Positions 49,781 to 61,492 of a DNA stretch of 64,000 nucleotides are shown one piece after another. The stretch comes from Chloroflexota bacterium (GTDB lineage: Bacteria > Chloroflexota > UBA11872), in the NCBI GenBank assembly GCA_022821905.1, contig JAJECS010000007.1, forward strand, positions 1-64,000, read 5' to 3'. Position 1 is the first letter of the stretch. The number at the start of each line of letters is the position of its first letter. The position numbers and the translations under genes were made by a program. The notes beneath the pieces were generated by a model. That model was not told the DNA's origin. It saw only the letters and a program-made list of their open reading frames with translations, and made no database searches.

Positions 49781-50803
49781 ATGGATACCGACGTTCAACC
49801 AGTGGCAACCGAGCCAGCTGGGGGCACCGCCGCGCCCGACCCGGTTCTCGCCGTCGAGGACCTCGCCATGTACTACGCGACGCGGGCCGGCGACGTGCGC
49901 GCCGTCGATGGGATCTCCTTTTCGGTCCAGCGCGGGGAATCGGTCGGTCTGGTTGGCGAGTCCGGCTGCGGCAAATCCTCCATCGCCATGGCGCTGCTCA
50001 AGCTCCTCCCCGAGAACGCCCGCCTCATCGAGGGCAAGATCCTGCTCAACGGCGTCGACCTCGCCCCGCTCTCCGACGACGAGATGCGGGCGCATCGCTG
50101 GAACCGCATCGCCATGGTGTTCCAGGCGGCCATGAACGCGCTCAATCCGGTCTACCGGGTCGGCGATCAGATCATCGAAGCCCTCGACGCGCACATCCGA
50201 TCGACTCCTGAAATCTCCATGGAGCGCGTGCGGGAGCTCTTCGATCTCGTAAGCCTCGATCCCAGTTTCATACCGCGCTATCCGCACGAATACAGCGGCG
50301 GCATGAAGCAACGCGCCGGCATCGCCATGGCCCTGGCCTGCGAGCCCGATCTGCTTATCGCGGACGAGCCGACCACGGCGCTCGACGTCATCGTGCAGGA
50401 CCGCATTCTCAAGGAGCTGCGGAAGGTCCAGGAGGCTCTGAACATGAGCCTCGTCTATATCTCGCACGACATGGCCGTCATCGCCGAGGTCAGCCAGGTC
50501 GTGGGCGTGATGTACGCCGGCCGGATCGTGGAGTGGGGCGAGACGGTGGACGTCTTCCACCACCCCATTCATCCCTACACGCAAACGCTGATGTCGGCCT
50601 TTCCCAGCGTCACCGGACCCAAGCACAAGCTGGGGATGCTGCCCGGCGAGCCTCCCAACCTGCTCACGCCGCCGCCCGGTTGCCGCTTTCATCCGCGCTG
50701 TCCCTACGCCACCGACGTCTGCCGCTCCGAAGAGCCGCCTACGGTGCGCTCCGGCGCCCACTGGGCCGCCTGCTGGCATCCCCTGGACGGCAAGGCGGTC
50801 TGA
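49781..50803 (+). CDS. Oligopeptide-type ABC ATPase, DppD-like
   Basis: This 340-residue ATPase has Walker [10 protein letters not shown], the signature [15 protein letters not shown], Walker [15 protein letters not shown], and the C-terminal CX6CPYATDVC-type oligopeptide extension. It powers the transporter. It starts nine bases after the molybdopterin enzyme and its stop overlaps the next ATPase (TGATG). Confidence 0.94.
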   Translation: MDTDVQPVATEPAGGTAAPDPVLAVEDLAMYYATRAGDVRAVDGISFSVQRGESVGLVGESGCGKSSIAMALLKLLPENARLIEGKILLNGVDLAPLSDDEMRAHRWNRIAMVFQAAMNALNPVYRVGDQIIEALDAHIRSTPEISMERVRELFDLVSLDPSFIPRYPHEYSGGMKQRAGIAMALACEPDLLIADEPTTALDVIVQDRILKELRKVQEALNMSLVYISHDMAVIAEVSQVVGVMYAGRIVEWGETVDVFHHPIHPYTQTLMSAFPSVTGPKHKLGMLPGEPPNLLTPPPGCRFHPRCPYATDVCRSEEPPTVRSGAHWAACWHPLDGKAV

Positions 50804-51822
50804 TGGCCACCACCGCACCCCCCGCATCCGTCGGGACCAGCCCCCTGGTCAAGATCGAGGGCCTTCAGAAGCGATTTCCGGTCTCCACCGGCCTGTTCGA
50901 CCGAAGCCACAGCTTCGTCCACGCCGTGGACGACGTTTCGTTCGAGCTGGCGCGTGGCGAGAGCTTCGGCCTCGTCGGCGAGTCGGGCTGCGGCAAGACG
51001 ACCACGGGACGACTCTTGGTGCGGCTCGCCGAGCCAAGCGACGGGCGGGTGCTTTTCGACGACGGCTCGGCAGCGCCAACCGACATCACCCATTTGAGCG
51101 GGGCGGACCTCAAGGCCTTTCGACGCCGGGCCCAGATGATCTTTCAGGACCCCTACGAGTCGCTCAACCCGCGCCGCACGATCTTCGACACCGTCGCCGA
51201 GCCGCTGAAAGTGCAGCAGGCCTGCGGGCCGCACGAGTGCATGGAGCGCGTCTCCCGCATGCTGGAGCTGGTCGGGCTCACCCCGCCCGCGGCCTACCTG
51301 TTCCGCTATCCCCACGAGCTGTCCGGCGGCCAGCGGCAGCGCGCAGCCATTGCCCGGGCGCTGGTCATCGAGCCCATCTTCGTCGTCGCCGACGAACCCA
51401 CCTCGATGCTGGACGTCTCGATTCGAACCGGCGTCATGCAGCTGATGCAAGGCCTGGCCGACCGCCTGGGCATCAGCTACCTCTACATCACCCACGACCT
51501 GGCCGTCGCCCGCTACATGTGCACCCGCATCGCGGTCATGTATTCCGGCAAGATCGTGGAAATGGGGGAGACCGAGGCCGTGCTCCAGAACCCCCGGCAC
51601 CCCTATACCCAGGCGCTGCTGTCCGCCGTGCCCATTCCCGACCCCACCGTCACCCGCGCCCCGGTCCGAATCGCCGGCGGCGTCTCAACGCCCGTGGACC
51701 CCCCGCCCCGCTGCCGCTTCTACGACCGCTGTCCCATCGCCGACGACCACTGCCGCGACAACGACCACCCGCCGCTCGAAGACAAGGGCGCAGGCCAACT
51801 GGCGGCTTGCTACAAGGCGTAG
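50803..51822 (+). CDS. Oligopeptide-type ABC ATPase, DppF-like
   Basis: This 339-residue ATPase has Walker A GESGCGKTT, the signature LSGGQRQRAAIARAL, Walker B FVVADEPTSMLDV, and the Cys-rich C-terminal extension CRFYDRCPIADDHC. It is the second ATPase of the transporter. Start ATG at 50803 overlaps the previous stop, which excludes a longer frame. It ends the operon. Confidence 0.94.
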   Translation: MATTAPPASVGTSPLVKIEGLQKRFPVSTGLFDRSHSFVHAVDDVSFELARGESFGLVGESGCGKTTTGRLLVRLAEPSDGRVLFDDGSAAPTDITHLSGADLKAFRRRAQMIFQDPYESLNPRRTIFDTVAEPLKVQQACGPHECMERVSRMLELVGLTPPAAYLFRYPHELSGGQRQRAAIARALVIEPIFVVADEPTSMLDVSIRTGVMQLMQGLADRLGISYLYITHDLAVARYMCTRIAVMYSGKIVEMGETEAVLQNPRHPYTQALLSAVPIPDPTVTRAPVRIAGGVSTPVDPPPRCRFYDRCPIADDHCRDNDHPPLEDKGAGQLAACYKA

Positions 51823-51887
51823 CGCCTAATCGGTTGCTCCGGCGTCGCGGGGTTGCCGGCCCGTGCACCGTCTGACACCATCGACAC

Positions 51888-52244
51888 ATGGGAACCTTCA
51901 GCATCCCGATCGGCATCGGCGACCAGGAACGCGAGCGTTGGACGACGCTTGACGCGCTGGTAGACACGGGTGCCTCGATAACCTCGGTTCCCGCGTCGGT
52001 GCTGCGTGAGTTGGGCGTGGAGCCGTTGACCAGTCAGAGCTTTCAGTTCGGGCAGGGCGAGGTCCGGCGCATGGACGTTGGCCAGACATGGGTGCGGATC
52101 GAGGGGCGTGAGGTCGTCACCCTCGTGCTGTTCAATGAAGAGGGAACCCTTCCCCTGCTTGGCGCGCTGGCGCTCGAGGGAGTGTTCATGGGCGTCGACC
52201 CGGTGGCCAAGCGGCTGGTGCCCGTCGAAGGGCTGATGGTCTAG
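51888..52244 (+). CDS. Retropepsin-like aspartic protease domain protein
   Basis: This 118-residue protein has LDALVDTGASITSVPASVL, the Asp-Thr-Gly catalytic motif, and the second half LPLLGALALEGVFMGVDPV. It is the single-domain clan AA type that works as a dimer. No signal peptide is seen. It lies at the start of a toxin-antitoxin-rich stretch. Substrate unknown; some relatives are thought to process partner proteins. Confidence 0.8.
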   Translation: MGTFSIPIGIGDQERERWTTLDALVDTGASITSVPASVLRELGVEPLTSQSFQFGQGEVRRMDVGQTWVRIEGREVVTLVLFNEEGTLPLLGALALEGVFMGVDPVAKRLVPVEGLMV

Positions 52245-52278
52245 CGGCCAATCGCCCGGCCCATAGCGAGACCAACAC

Positions 52279-52572
52279 ATGCCGATGAAAAACCCGCCAC
52301 ATCCGGGGCTATCGGTGCGGTTCGACTGCCTCGAGCCGCTCGACCTCAGCGTCACGGAGGCGGCCAGGCGGCTAGGCGTCAGCCGCAAGCAGTTGTCGGA
52401 TGTCGTGAACGGTCGCTCGGGAATCTCACCCGAAATGGCCATCCGCTTGGACAAGGCTTTCGGCGGCGGCGCCGCCACGTGGTACCAACTGCAAGCCGCT
52501 TACGATATGGCGCAAGCGCTGAGGCGGTCGGATGAAATCCGCGTGGAGCCTATCCTCGCACCAGCGCAGTGA
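52279..52572 (+). CDS. HigA-type antitoxin, orphan
   Basis: This 97-residue protein has a helix-turn-helix near residues 28-55 ([21 protein letters not shown]) and [20 protein letters not shown], the HigA signature. A HigB toxin normally lies just upstream, but the gene here is the aspartic-protease-like one, so this is an orphan or has changed partner. The helix-turn-helix should bind its own promoter. Confidence 0.85.
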   Translation: MPMKNPPHPGLSVRFDCLEPLDLSVTEAARRLGVSRKQLSDVVNGRSGISPEMAIRLDKAFGGGAATWYQLQAAYDMAQALRRSDEIRVEPILAPAQ

Positions 52573-52642
52573 CGCCAGGCTGACGGTCAATAGTCCGACG
52601 CTCGGCTACCGAGCAGAGCTGGCGCTGAAGTGGAAGTGACCC

Positions 52643-52924
52643 ATGGCTGAGACGTTCACCCGTTGGGATGCGGCAGATCACCTGAAGAGCAAAGAGGACG
52701 CCCGCCTGTACCTCCAAGCCTGTGCGGAGGAAGATCCGGGCGACGGCAGCCTCATTCGCGCCGCGCTCAACGACATTGCGCGCGCAGGTCATACGCCGCC
52801 TGGCGCGCTGGCCCTGGTTGACGCTTGCGGAAACGTCGACGACCGAGAGATCGAGAAGATGGTCGCGGAAATCTATGCCACGCGCGCACAGGACACCGGC
52901 CGCGACGTGGTGCTTGAGGACTGA
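52643..52924 (+). CDS. Small antitoxin-like protein (HI1420-type N-terminus)
   Basis: This 93-residue protein resembles the 'putative addiction-module antidote' family in its first half (DAADHLKSKEDARLYLQAC and ALNDIARA). It lacks the expected helix-turn-helix end and instead has a different C-terminus. It overlaps the start of a decayed PIN toxin gene. It is either a mosaic antitoxin for that toxin or a decaying gene. Confidence 0.55.
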   Translation: MAETFTRWDAADHLKSKEDARLYLQACAEEDPGDGSLIRAALNDIARAGHTPPGALALVDACGNVDDREIEKMVAEIYATRAQDTGRDVVLED

Positions 52925-53079
52925 GGTATCTCCTCGATACCGATGTCTTGAGCAATGTGCTCGAGCGTGCGCCCTGAATCGACCTGCTAGTCAAGCTCGC
53001 CGCCGTGCCGGCGGAGTGGCAATGCAGTTCCAGCATCACCCTGGAGGAGTTGATCGATGGCGCGCAGCGGCGGGACTGA
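52921..53079 (+). pseudogene. Decayed PIN toxin (VapC) gene
   Basis: The frame reads RYLLDTDVLSNVLERAP, then a TGA at 52975-52977, then IDLLVKLAAVPAEWQCSSSI and TLEELIDGAQRRD before a stop at 53077. The first catalytic Asp and the Glu of the PIN fold are recognisable. The start codon position is CTG, there is an internal stop, and the last 70 residues are missing. It overlaps the upstream antitoxin-like gene as a normal pair would. Confidence 0.85.
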
Positions 53080-53086
53080 CAGAAAA

Positions 53087-53353
53087 TCAGCGGTAGACCT
53101 CGTCCCGTCCCGCCACCCGCAGCACCAGAACACGCAGGACCTGATCTTGAACGTCGCAGATGACGCGGCACCGGCCGATCCGATAGCGCCACAGGCCGCC
53201 CATGGGCCCGGTCAGGGCCTTGCCGCGCCGCCGCGGGTCGTCGTGGACCGCGACAAGCTCGTCCATGTAGTCGATCACACGCCGCGCCATGCGCCGGTCG
53301 AGCTTGCGGAGTTGTCTGAGCGCCGAGTCGGCGTATTCAACCGTCCAGGGCAA
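53087..53353 (-). CDS. RelE/ParE-type toxin
   Basis: This 88-residue toxin has the typical VEYADSALRQLRKLDRRM start, then GKALTGPMGGLWRYRIGRCR, quoted from within, and VLVLRVAGRDEVYR at the end. The Arg/Tyr residues match ribosome-dependent mRNases of the RelE fold. It starts with TTG inside the end of the antitoxin gene, a 17-base overlap. It is probably functional. Confidence 0.88.
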   Translation of the reverse strand: MPWTVEYADSALRQLRKLDRRMARRVIDYMDELVAVHDDPRRRGKALTGPMGGLWRYRIGRCRVICDVQDQVLRVLVLRVAGRDEVYR

Positions 53354-53564
53354 GGTCGGCCTTCACGTCGGCGGCCGGATGCAGGCGTTCCTGTCCCTTG
53401 CGCACGCGCTCGAGCACATCGGCGGCCAGGTAGTAGTCCTCGAGATCATCGATGCCGTTCTCGATGAGCTCGCGCAGGTAGAAGGCCTTCGAGCGCCCGG
53501 TTTGGGCGGCGAGGAATCGCAGCCGCTCCTCGGTTTCAGGCGACAGGCGGATCGACGTGGCCAA
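53337..53564 (-). CDS. RelB/ribbon-helix-helix antitoxin
   Basis: This 75-residue protein starts MATSIRLSPETEERLRFLAA with the ribbon-helix-helix pattern QTGRSKAFYLRELIENGIDD. It starts with TTG at 53564 with GGGAG about 8 bases upstream. It binds the RelE-type toxin encoded next and should repress the shared promoter through the operator at 53577-53599. Confidence 0.88.
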   Translation of the reverse strand: MATSIRLSPETEERLRFLAAQTGRSKAFYLRELIENGIDDLEDYYLAADVLERVRKGQERLHPAADVKADLALDG

Positions 53565-53576
53565 CAGCTACTCCCT

Positions 53577-53599
53577 GAATACTGTGAATATAAGTATTC
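53577..53599 (-). promoter_or_regulatory. Operator of the RelBE-type pair
   Basis: GAATACT-N9-AGTATTC is a perfect 7-bp inverted repeat 13 bases upstream of the antitoxin start, in the only AT-rich patch of the region. Position and symmetry match antitoxin-binding operators. Confidence 0.7.
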
Positions 53600-53782
53600 A
53601 TCATATCGCGGGCGGCGCGGGTGTGCGGGGGATCTGATGCCGTTGATGTCGCCAGCCGGTCCGAACGCCGTTTCCACGCCGCGAAGATCACCGGCTGCCG
53701 GCTGAGGATCAGAGGGGCGTAACTGGACTCAGGGCGCCGCCGCGCGGCGAGGACCCGCGCTAGGACGCGGCGATGCTGCCGG

Positions 53783-53875
53783 CGGAGGAGGTGGGATTCG
53801 AACCCACGACCGAGGGGAGCACCCCCGGTAACCGCTTAGCAGGCGGCCGCACTAGACCAACTATGCGACTCCTCC
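53783..53875 (-). tRNA. tRNA-Ser (GCT anticodon)
   Basis: A 7-bp acceptor stem, GGAGGAG / CTCCTCC, a T-loop GGTTCGAATCC, anticodon GCT (plus-strand 53838-53840) and a long variable arm (about 18 bases) identify a serine tRNA for AGC/AGT codons. The discriminator base is G. CCA is not encoded. Confidence 0.95.
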
Positions 53876-53906
53876 AAGTTCGGTCACGGCCGGATCGGGC
53901 GTCGGG

Positions 53907-53994
53907 CGGAGGGGGTGGGATTCGAACCCACGAGACGGGCAAGCCGCCTAGTGGTTTTCAAGACCACCTCCTTAAGCCACTCGGACACCCCTCC
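53907..53994 (-). tRNA. tRNA-Ser (TGA anticodon)
   Basis: The acceptor stem is GGAGGGG / CCCCTCC, the T-loop GGTTCGAATCC, the anticodon TGA (plus-strand 53958-53960) and the variable arm long. It is a serine tRNA for TCN codons. The CCA end is not encoded. It lies 31 bases upstream of the other tRNA-Ser on the same strand, so they are probably one transcript. Confidence 0.95.
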
Positions 53995-54138
53995 AGCTTT
54001 ACCGAAGTATAGCCCGGCCCGAACTGTCTGGGCCGATGCGCCGCCTGGCTATTCTGGATCGGCGCCGACGCCGGTGAGCGATCGCTCGATGGGCGCGCGG
54101 CCTGGTCCGCGGCGGCGCGACGCAAAGGGGGGAGCGGC

Positions 54139-54555
54139 GTGTGCGACGGCACGTCCGAGATCCGAGGCTGCGACGGTCCGCCGGACGAGGCCCTGCGTCG
54201 CGGCGCGGCGCTGTTCAATCAGCGCGCCTTCTACGCCCAACACGAGGTGCTCGAAGACGCGTGGCGCGCCGAAGCTGGACCCGTGCGCGATCTTTTCCGC
54301 GGCATCCTGCAGGTCGGCGTCGGCTGCTATCACCTCTCGCGCGGAAACCATCGCGGCGCCTGCAACCTGCTGCGCTACGGGCTGGCGCGCCTCGAGCCCT
54401 TCGAGCCGGTGTGCCTGGGAGTCGACGTGACCGCGCTGCGGAGCGACGCGGCGCGGGCGCTGGCGGCGCTTGAAGATCTGGGACCGGAGCGGTTGGACGA
54501 GTTCAACGAGCGTTTGCTCCCGCAAGTGGTCTTCGTGGAAGCCGGGCCGGCATAG
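54139..54555 (+). CDS. DUF309 family protein
   Basis: This 138-residue helical protein has the family motif FNQRAFYAQHEVLEDAWRAE and LFRGILQVGVGCYHLSRGN with conserved acids and His residues. The function is unknown; homologs are widespread in bacteria. Translation starts at GTG 54139 with GGGGAG upstream. It is monocistronic, after the tRNA pair. Confidence 0.85.
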   Translation: MCDGTSEIRGCDGPPDEALRRGAALFNQRAFYAQHEVLEDAWRAEAGPVRDLFRGILQVGVGCYHLSRGNHRGACNLLRYGLARLEPFEPVCLGVDVTALRSDAARALAALEDLGPERLDEFNERLLPQVVFVEAGPA

Positions 54556-54710
54556 GGTCCGCCCGCCGCGCCGATCCGCCCTCCAAACCGCGCCAATCCA
54601 CGACGGCGCGTACGATGGCGTCCTGACGGCGGTGGGCCGAGATTCCGTAGAGGTTGCAGGCCCCGAACAACTTCGGGCCTGAGGCCGGGGACTGCAGGCA
54701 GGGGGAACAA

Positions 54711-55478
54711 ATGGCGGGGGCACTGGCCATCACCGGCGCCGGCCGCGGCATCGGTCGAGCGATCGCGTTGCGCATGGCCCGGGACGGCTGGGCCGTCGCG
54801 GTGTCCGATATCAACGGCGACAGCGCCGCCGAAGTGGCGGCCGAGATCGAGCAAACCGGCGTGCGCGCGCGCGGCGACGCTTTGGACGTCACCGACCCCG
54901 ACGCCGTGTCGGCCTGGGTCAACGACGTCGACGCCGACCTCGGCGGGCTGACGGGCGCGGTGGCGAACGCCGGCATCATCACCATTCGGCCGCTGCTCGA
55001 GGTCCCGCCCGAGGAGTGGCGGCGGGTCATGGCGGTCAACCTGGACGGCGCGTTCTACTTCTGCCAGGCCGCCGGTCGGGTGATGGCGCCGCGCGGAAAG
55101 GGAAGCATCGTCATCCTTTCGTCGGCATCGTCCCGTCGCCCATCGCTCTGGCTGGGGCCTTACAGCACCAGCAAGACCGCGCTGCATGGCCTCACGCGCA
55201 ACTTCGCCCTGGAGCTCAGCGATCACCAGGTGCGCGTCAACGCCATCAGCCCCGGACTCGTGGATACCGACATGTGGGAAAAGATCGACCGCGAGCGCGC
55301 CGAGCGACAGGGACGGGAACGGGGCTCGATATTCGCCGAGATGCTCAAGATGGTCCCCTTGGGCCGCGCGGAAGTGCCCGAAGACGTGGCCACCATTGCC
55401 GCATTCCTGCTGTCCGAGGAAGCCGCCTTCATCACCGGGCAGAACATCAGCTACGACGGCGGCTTCCAAATGCCCTGA
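54711..55478 (+). CDS. Short-chain dehydrogenase/reductase
   Basis: This 255-residue NAD(P)-dependent oxidoreductase has the TGAGRGIGRAIA cofactor motif at residue 8, VANAGIIT, the catalytic Ser in LSSASSRR and YSTSKTAL (Tyr-x3-Lys). The C-terminal GQNISYDGGFQMP is typical of 3-oxoacyl or sugar dehydrogenases. The ATG at 54711 follows GGGGGAACA. A hairpin in the leader (54659-54679) and no adjacent pathway genes leave the substrate open. Confidence 0.9.
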   Translation: MAGALAITGAGRGIGRAIALRMARDGWAVAVSDINGDSAAEVAAEIEQTGVRARGDALDVTDPDAVSAWVNDVDADLGGLTGAVANAGIITIRPLLEVPPEEWRRVMAVNLDGAFYFCQAAGRVMAPRGKGSIVILSSASSRRPSLWLGPYSTSKTALHGLTRNFALELSDHQVRVNAISPGLVDTDMWEKIDRERAERQGRERGSIFAEMLKMVPLGRAEVPEDVATIAAFLLSEEAAFITGQNISYDGGFQMP

Positions 55479-55683
55479 GCGGGCCCCGACGCTGGTCGGA
55501 TCTGGCTGCGATGTCGCTCCTCCGCGCAGTGCCGCGACCCGCGCTGCGCCGTCTGACCACCACCGCGCGGTGCTCGGCGCGGCGTCGAACTCGCCAAAAG
55601 ATTGCCGGGAAACAGAAGGCCCCGTTGCTATACTCGGGTCCCAGACGACTTTTCTTCGATACCGAAGTACTAGGGGTGCGCGC

Positions 55684-56856
55684 TTGACCACAACCGACGA
55701 CGCGCCGGCCGCCGGCGCCGTCGCGGAGCCCATGCCGCCGGACGACATGCCGGCGCTGGAGTCCATGGAAGCCCTGCTGGAAGAGGCAAGCGCACAGCTG
55801 CCGAGCATTGGCCGGGGCGACGTTCTCGAGGGCGTCGTCGTCGGCATCGAGCCGGACGAGATCCTGGTGGACATCGGCCTCAAGGCCGAGGGCTTCGTGC
55901 CCGAGCGCGAGCAGTGGGACAACCGGCTCGAAGAGCCGCGCCCGACCCATGAGCTTGGCGAGACCGTGCTGGTTTACGTGGTGCAGCCGGAGGGTGATGG
56001 CCGCGCCATGCTCTCCTTCCGCCGCGCCGAGCAGGAGAAGGTCTGGCGCGCCACTGAGGAGCTGTTCGAGAACGGCACGATCATCGACGCGACGATCCTC
56101 GAATACAACAAGGGCGGCGTGTTGGTGGACGTGGGCCCGCGCGGTTTCGTGCCGCTGTCCCAACTCACCAGCCTGCGGCGCGGCGCCAGCGACGAGACCG
56201 AAGATGAGTTGGCCGCGCGGCTGGCCGAGCTGGTCGGCCGCAAGATCAACGTCAAGATCATCGAGCTTGACCGTCGCCGCAATCGCCTGATCCTCTCCGA
56301 GCGCGTCGCCGAGCGCGAGGTTCGCTCGCGCCGCCGCGAGGTGCTGCTGGACGAGTTGCAGGTCGGGCAGGTGCGCACGGGCACCGTCAGCAACATTTGC
56401 AGCTTCGGCGCCTTCGTCGACCTGGGCGGCGCGGACGGCTTGGCCCACATCTCCGAGCTCTCGTGGAGCCGGGTGGAAAGCCCCGAGGAGATCCTCAAGC
56501 CGGGCCAGGAGATCGAGGTCTACGTGCTGTCCCTCGACCGCGAGGACAAGAAGATCGCCCTCAGCCTGCGCCGCGCGACCAAGGACCCGTGGCAGTCGCT
56601 GGAGTCCAAGTACGGCGTGAATGAGATCGTCGAAGGCGAGGTGACCAAGCTGGCGCCGTTTGGGGCCTTTGTACGGCTGACCGACGGCATCGAAGGGCTG
56701 GCCCACGCCTCCGATCTCGGCGACGCGGCGCTGGACTCCATGCGCGAGGGCGACTTCGGCAAGTTCCAGATCTTGAGCATCGACGCCGGCCGGCGGCGAA
56801 TCCGGTTGTCACCCTTACCCACCGAGGTCGCTGATAGTGCGACAATGGAGGCGTAG
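55684..56856 (+). CDS. rpsA: 30S ribosomal protein S1-like protein (four S1 repeats)
   Basis: This 390-residue RNA-binding protein has four S1/OB repeats at about 40-110, 125-195, 210-280 and 297-365 (for example TGTVSNICSFGAFVDLGGAD). E. coli S1 has six; four is usual in several non-proteobacterial phyla. It helps unfold mRNA on the ribosome. Translation starts at TTG 55684 with AGGGGT 7 bases upstream. A -10-like TATACT lies at 55629-55634. Confidence 0.9.
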   Translation: MTTTDDAPAAGAVAEPMPPDDMPALESMEALLEEASAQLPSIGRGDVLEGVVVGIEPDEILVDIGLKAEGFVPEREQWDNRLEEPRPTHELGETVLVYVVQPEGDGRAMLSFRRAEQEKVWRATEELFENGTIIDATILEYNKGGVLVDVGPRGFVPLSQLTSLRRGASDETEDELAARLAELVGRKINVKIIELDRRRNRLILSERVAEREVRSRRREVLLDELQVGQVRTGTVSNICSFGAFVDLGGADGLAHISELSWSRVESPEEILKPGQEIEVYVLSLDREDKKIALSLRRATKDPWQSLESKYGVNEIVEGEVTKLAPFGAFVRLTDGIEGLAHASDLGDAALDSMREGDFGKFQILSIDAGRRRIRLSPLPTEVADSATMEA

Positions 56857-56901
56857 GCCACCGCCCACGGACCACACCGGGGCCGCTGCAGGGGATGTCA
56901 G

Positions 56902-59361
<2,460 letters not shown>

Positions 59362-59420
59362 TCGCGTCCCCGTGCCGCGCCGGCGCGCCAAGGCTTCCCA
59401 GCCCGGCCGGCGTTAGTCCG

Positions 59421-60755
59421 ATGGCTAAGCCGCGCGCCAGCTTCACCTGCGAGGACTGCGGCGCGCGCCACCAGCAGTGGAGCGGCCAGTGCGGGGCCTG
59501 CGGCGCGTGGAACAGCATCATCGAGCACCGCCCCACGCGCGCGGCGTCGACCTCCGCGGCCGTGGCCGCCGTGCCGCTCGGCGCGGTCGAGGACGATGCC
59601 GCCGCGCGGCGCTCGACCGGCATGAGCGAGTTCGACCGCGTGCTGGGCGGCGGTCTGGTTGACGGCGCGCTGATTCTCATCGGCGGCGACCCCGGCATCG
59701 GCAAGTCCACCCTCGTGCTGCGCGCCGCCGCCGCGTTGGGGACCGACCGCCGGCCCGTGCTCTACGTCGCGGCGGAGGAGTCGCCCCAACAGGTCCGCAT
59801 GCGCGCACGGCGCATGGGTCTCGAGTCCAGCGCCATTCACGTCTATCCGGACACCGAGGTCGGCGGCGCGCTGGCCGAGGCCGAGCGGCTGCGCACCGGC
59901 CTTGTCGTGGTCGACTCCATTCAGACCGTGCGCGTCGAGGGCCTGGCCGCGGCCCCCGGCAGCGTCAGCCAGGTGCGCGAGGCCACCGTCCAGATCATGC
60001 AGTTCGCCAAGACGTCCCAAACGCCCGTGATGCTGGTCGGACACGTCACCAAGGAAGGCACCGTGGCCGGACCGCGCACTCTCGAGCACATCGTGGACAC
60101 GGTGCTCTACCTCGAAGGCGACGACTTTCACGCCCAGCGGCTGCTGCGGTCGGTGAAGAACCGTTTCGGCCCGACATTCGAGGTAGCCGTGTTCGAGATG
60201 CGCGGCGACGGCCTGCACGAGGTGCCCAACCCCTCCGCGCTCTTCCTGGCCGAGCGGGACGCCCGCGCGCCGGGATCGGCGGTTGCCGTGCCGCTGGAGG
60301 GCACCCGACCGCTGGTCGTCGAGATTCAGGCGCTGACGGCGCCGACGGCCTACGCCCTGCCCAAGCGCCTCGCTACGGGATTCGACCTCAACCGATTGCA
60401 CATGCTGCTGGCCGTACTGGGCCGCCGCGCCGGGGTCCAGCTTGGCCAGCACGACGTCTACGTCAATGTGGTCGGCGGCCTGCGGCTGCGCGAGCCCGCG
60501 GTCGACCTCGCGGTGGCGGTGGCCGTCGCGTCCAGCGCGCGCGACCAGGCGCCCGGACCGCAGGTCGCGGCGATCGGGGAGCTGGGGCTCTCCGGCGAGC
60601 TGCGCTCGGTGCCCTCGGCCGCGGTGCGTGTGCGCGAGGCCGAGCGCCTGGGCTTCACTCGCTGCCTGGTGCCGGCCGCCAGCGCCCGCAACGGCGCAAC
60701 CGAGGGCCTCGGGGCCGCGAATCTGGCGGAGGCCCTCTCCCTCGCGCTGCCATGA
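59421..60755 (+). CDS. radA: DNA repair protein RadA
   Basis: This 444-residue protein has a zinc finger (Cys10, 13, 24, 27), the RecA-like Walker A GGDPGIGKST near residue 90, the RadA-specific KNRFGPTFE near 245, and a Lon-like C-terminal domain. It drives branch migration in recombinational repair. Its stop overlaps ispD (ATGA). Confidence 0.95.
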   Translation: MAKPRASFTCEDCGARHQQWSGQCGACGAWNSIIEHRPTRAASTSAAVAAVPLGAVEDDAAARRSTGMSEFDRVLGGGLVDGALILIGGDPGIGKSTLVLRAAAALGTDRRPVLYVAAEESPQQVRMRARRMGLESSAIHVYPDTEVGGALAEAERLRTGLVVVDSIQTVRVEGLAAAPGSVSQVREATVQIMQFAKTSQTPVMLVGHVTKEGTVAGPRTLEHIVDTVLYLEGDDFHAQRLLRSVKNRFGPTFEVAVFEMRGDGLHEVPNPSALFLAERDARAPGSAVAVPLEGTRPLVVEIQALTAPTAYALPKRLATGFDLNRLHMLLAVLGRRAGVQLGQHDVYVNVVGGLRLREPAVDLAVAVAVASSARDQAPGPQVAAIGELGLSGELRSVPSAAVRVREAERLGFTRCLVPAASARNGATEGLGAANLAEALSLALP

Positions 60756-61486
60756 CCGCGGGTCCAGTGGACGCCGTGGTGCTGGCCGCGGGCGGCGCAA
60801 CCCGCATGGGCGGCCAGGACAAGCTGCTGGCGTCCCTGGGCGACGCGCCGTTGATCGTTTGGAGCCTGCGCGCCTTCGAGGAAGCGCCTGAAATCCGCCA
60901 CGTGGTCGTGACCACCAGCCCGGCCAACCGCGACCATCTCGCCGATGTCGTTCGCGCGGCACGGCTCACCAAGGTGACGCGTGTCGTGCTGGGCGGCGCG
61001 TCCCGCGCCGGGTCGGTGCTGTGCGGACTTGAAGCGCTCGCCGACGGCGGCGCGGCGCTTGTGGCCATCCACGACGGGGCACGCCCCTTCGTGACGCCGG
61101 ACATCATCGCGCGCGGCGTCCGCGCGGCGCGGGCGCACGGCGCGGCTGTGGCCGCCGTGCCGTCCGTCGACACCGTCAAGCTCGTGACGCGCGAGGGCCG
61201 GGTCGACCGCACGCTGCCGCGCGATCAGGTGTGGCTGGCCCAGACGCCCCAGATCGGTCCGCTCGACGCCCTGCTCCAGGCCCATCGTCGCAATCGAGAC
61301 CGCCTGGCCGACTTCACCGACGACGTGGCGGTGCTGGAGCACGAGGGCGTGCCCGTGCACGTCTTCGAGTCCGACGCGGGCAACGTCAAGATCACACGCC
61401 CGGCGGACCTGCGCGCCGCGCGGGCCCGCGTGGCGGCCATGCCCGGCTATCCTGACGCCATGACCGACCCCGGGGGACAGCAGTGA
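60752..61486 (+). CDS. ispD: 2-C-methyl-D-erythritol 4-phosphate cytidylyltransferase
   Basis: This 244-residue nucleotidyltransferase has VVLAAGGATRMGGQDKLLA, VAIHDGARPFVTPDII and VWLAQTPQIGPLDALL. It makes CDP-methylerythritol in the non-mevalonate isoprenoid pathway. The gene overlaps radA. The next enzyme, IspF, is often encoded right downstream, but here a dead transposase and a methyltransferase fusion follow. Confidence 0.93.
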   Translation: MTAGPVDAVVLAAGGATRMGGQDKLLASLGDAPLIVWSLRAFEEAPEIRHVVVTTSPANRDHLADVVRAARLTKVTRVVLGGASRAGSVLCGLEALADGGAALVAIHDGARPFVTPDIIARGVRAARAHGAAVAAVPSVDTVKLVTREGRVDRTLPRDQVWLAQTPQIGPLDALLQAHRRNRDRLADFTDDVAVLEHEGVPVHVFESDAGNVKITRPADLRAARARVAAMPGYPDAMTDPGGQQ

Positions 61487-61492
61487 CAGCTA

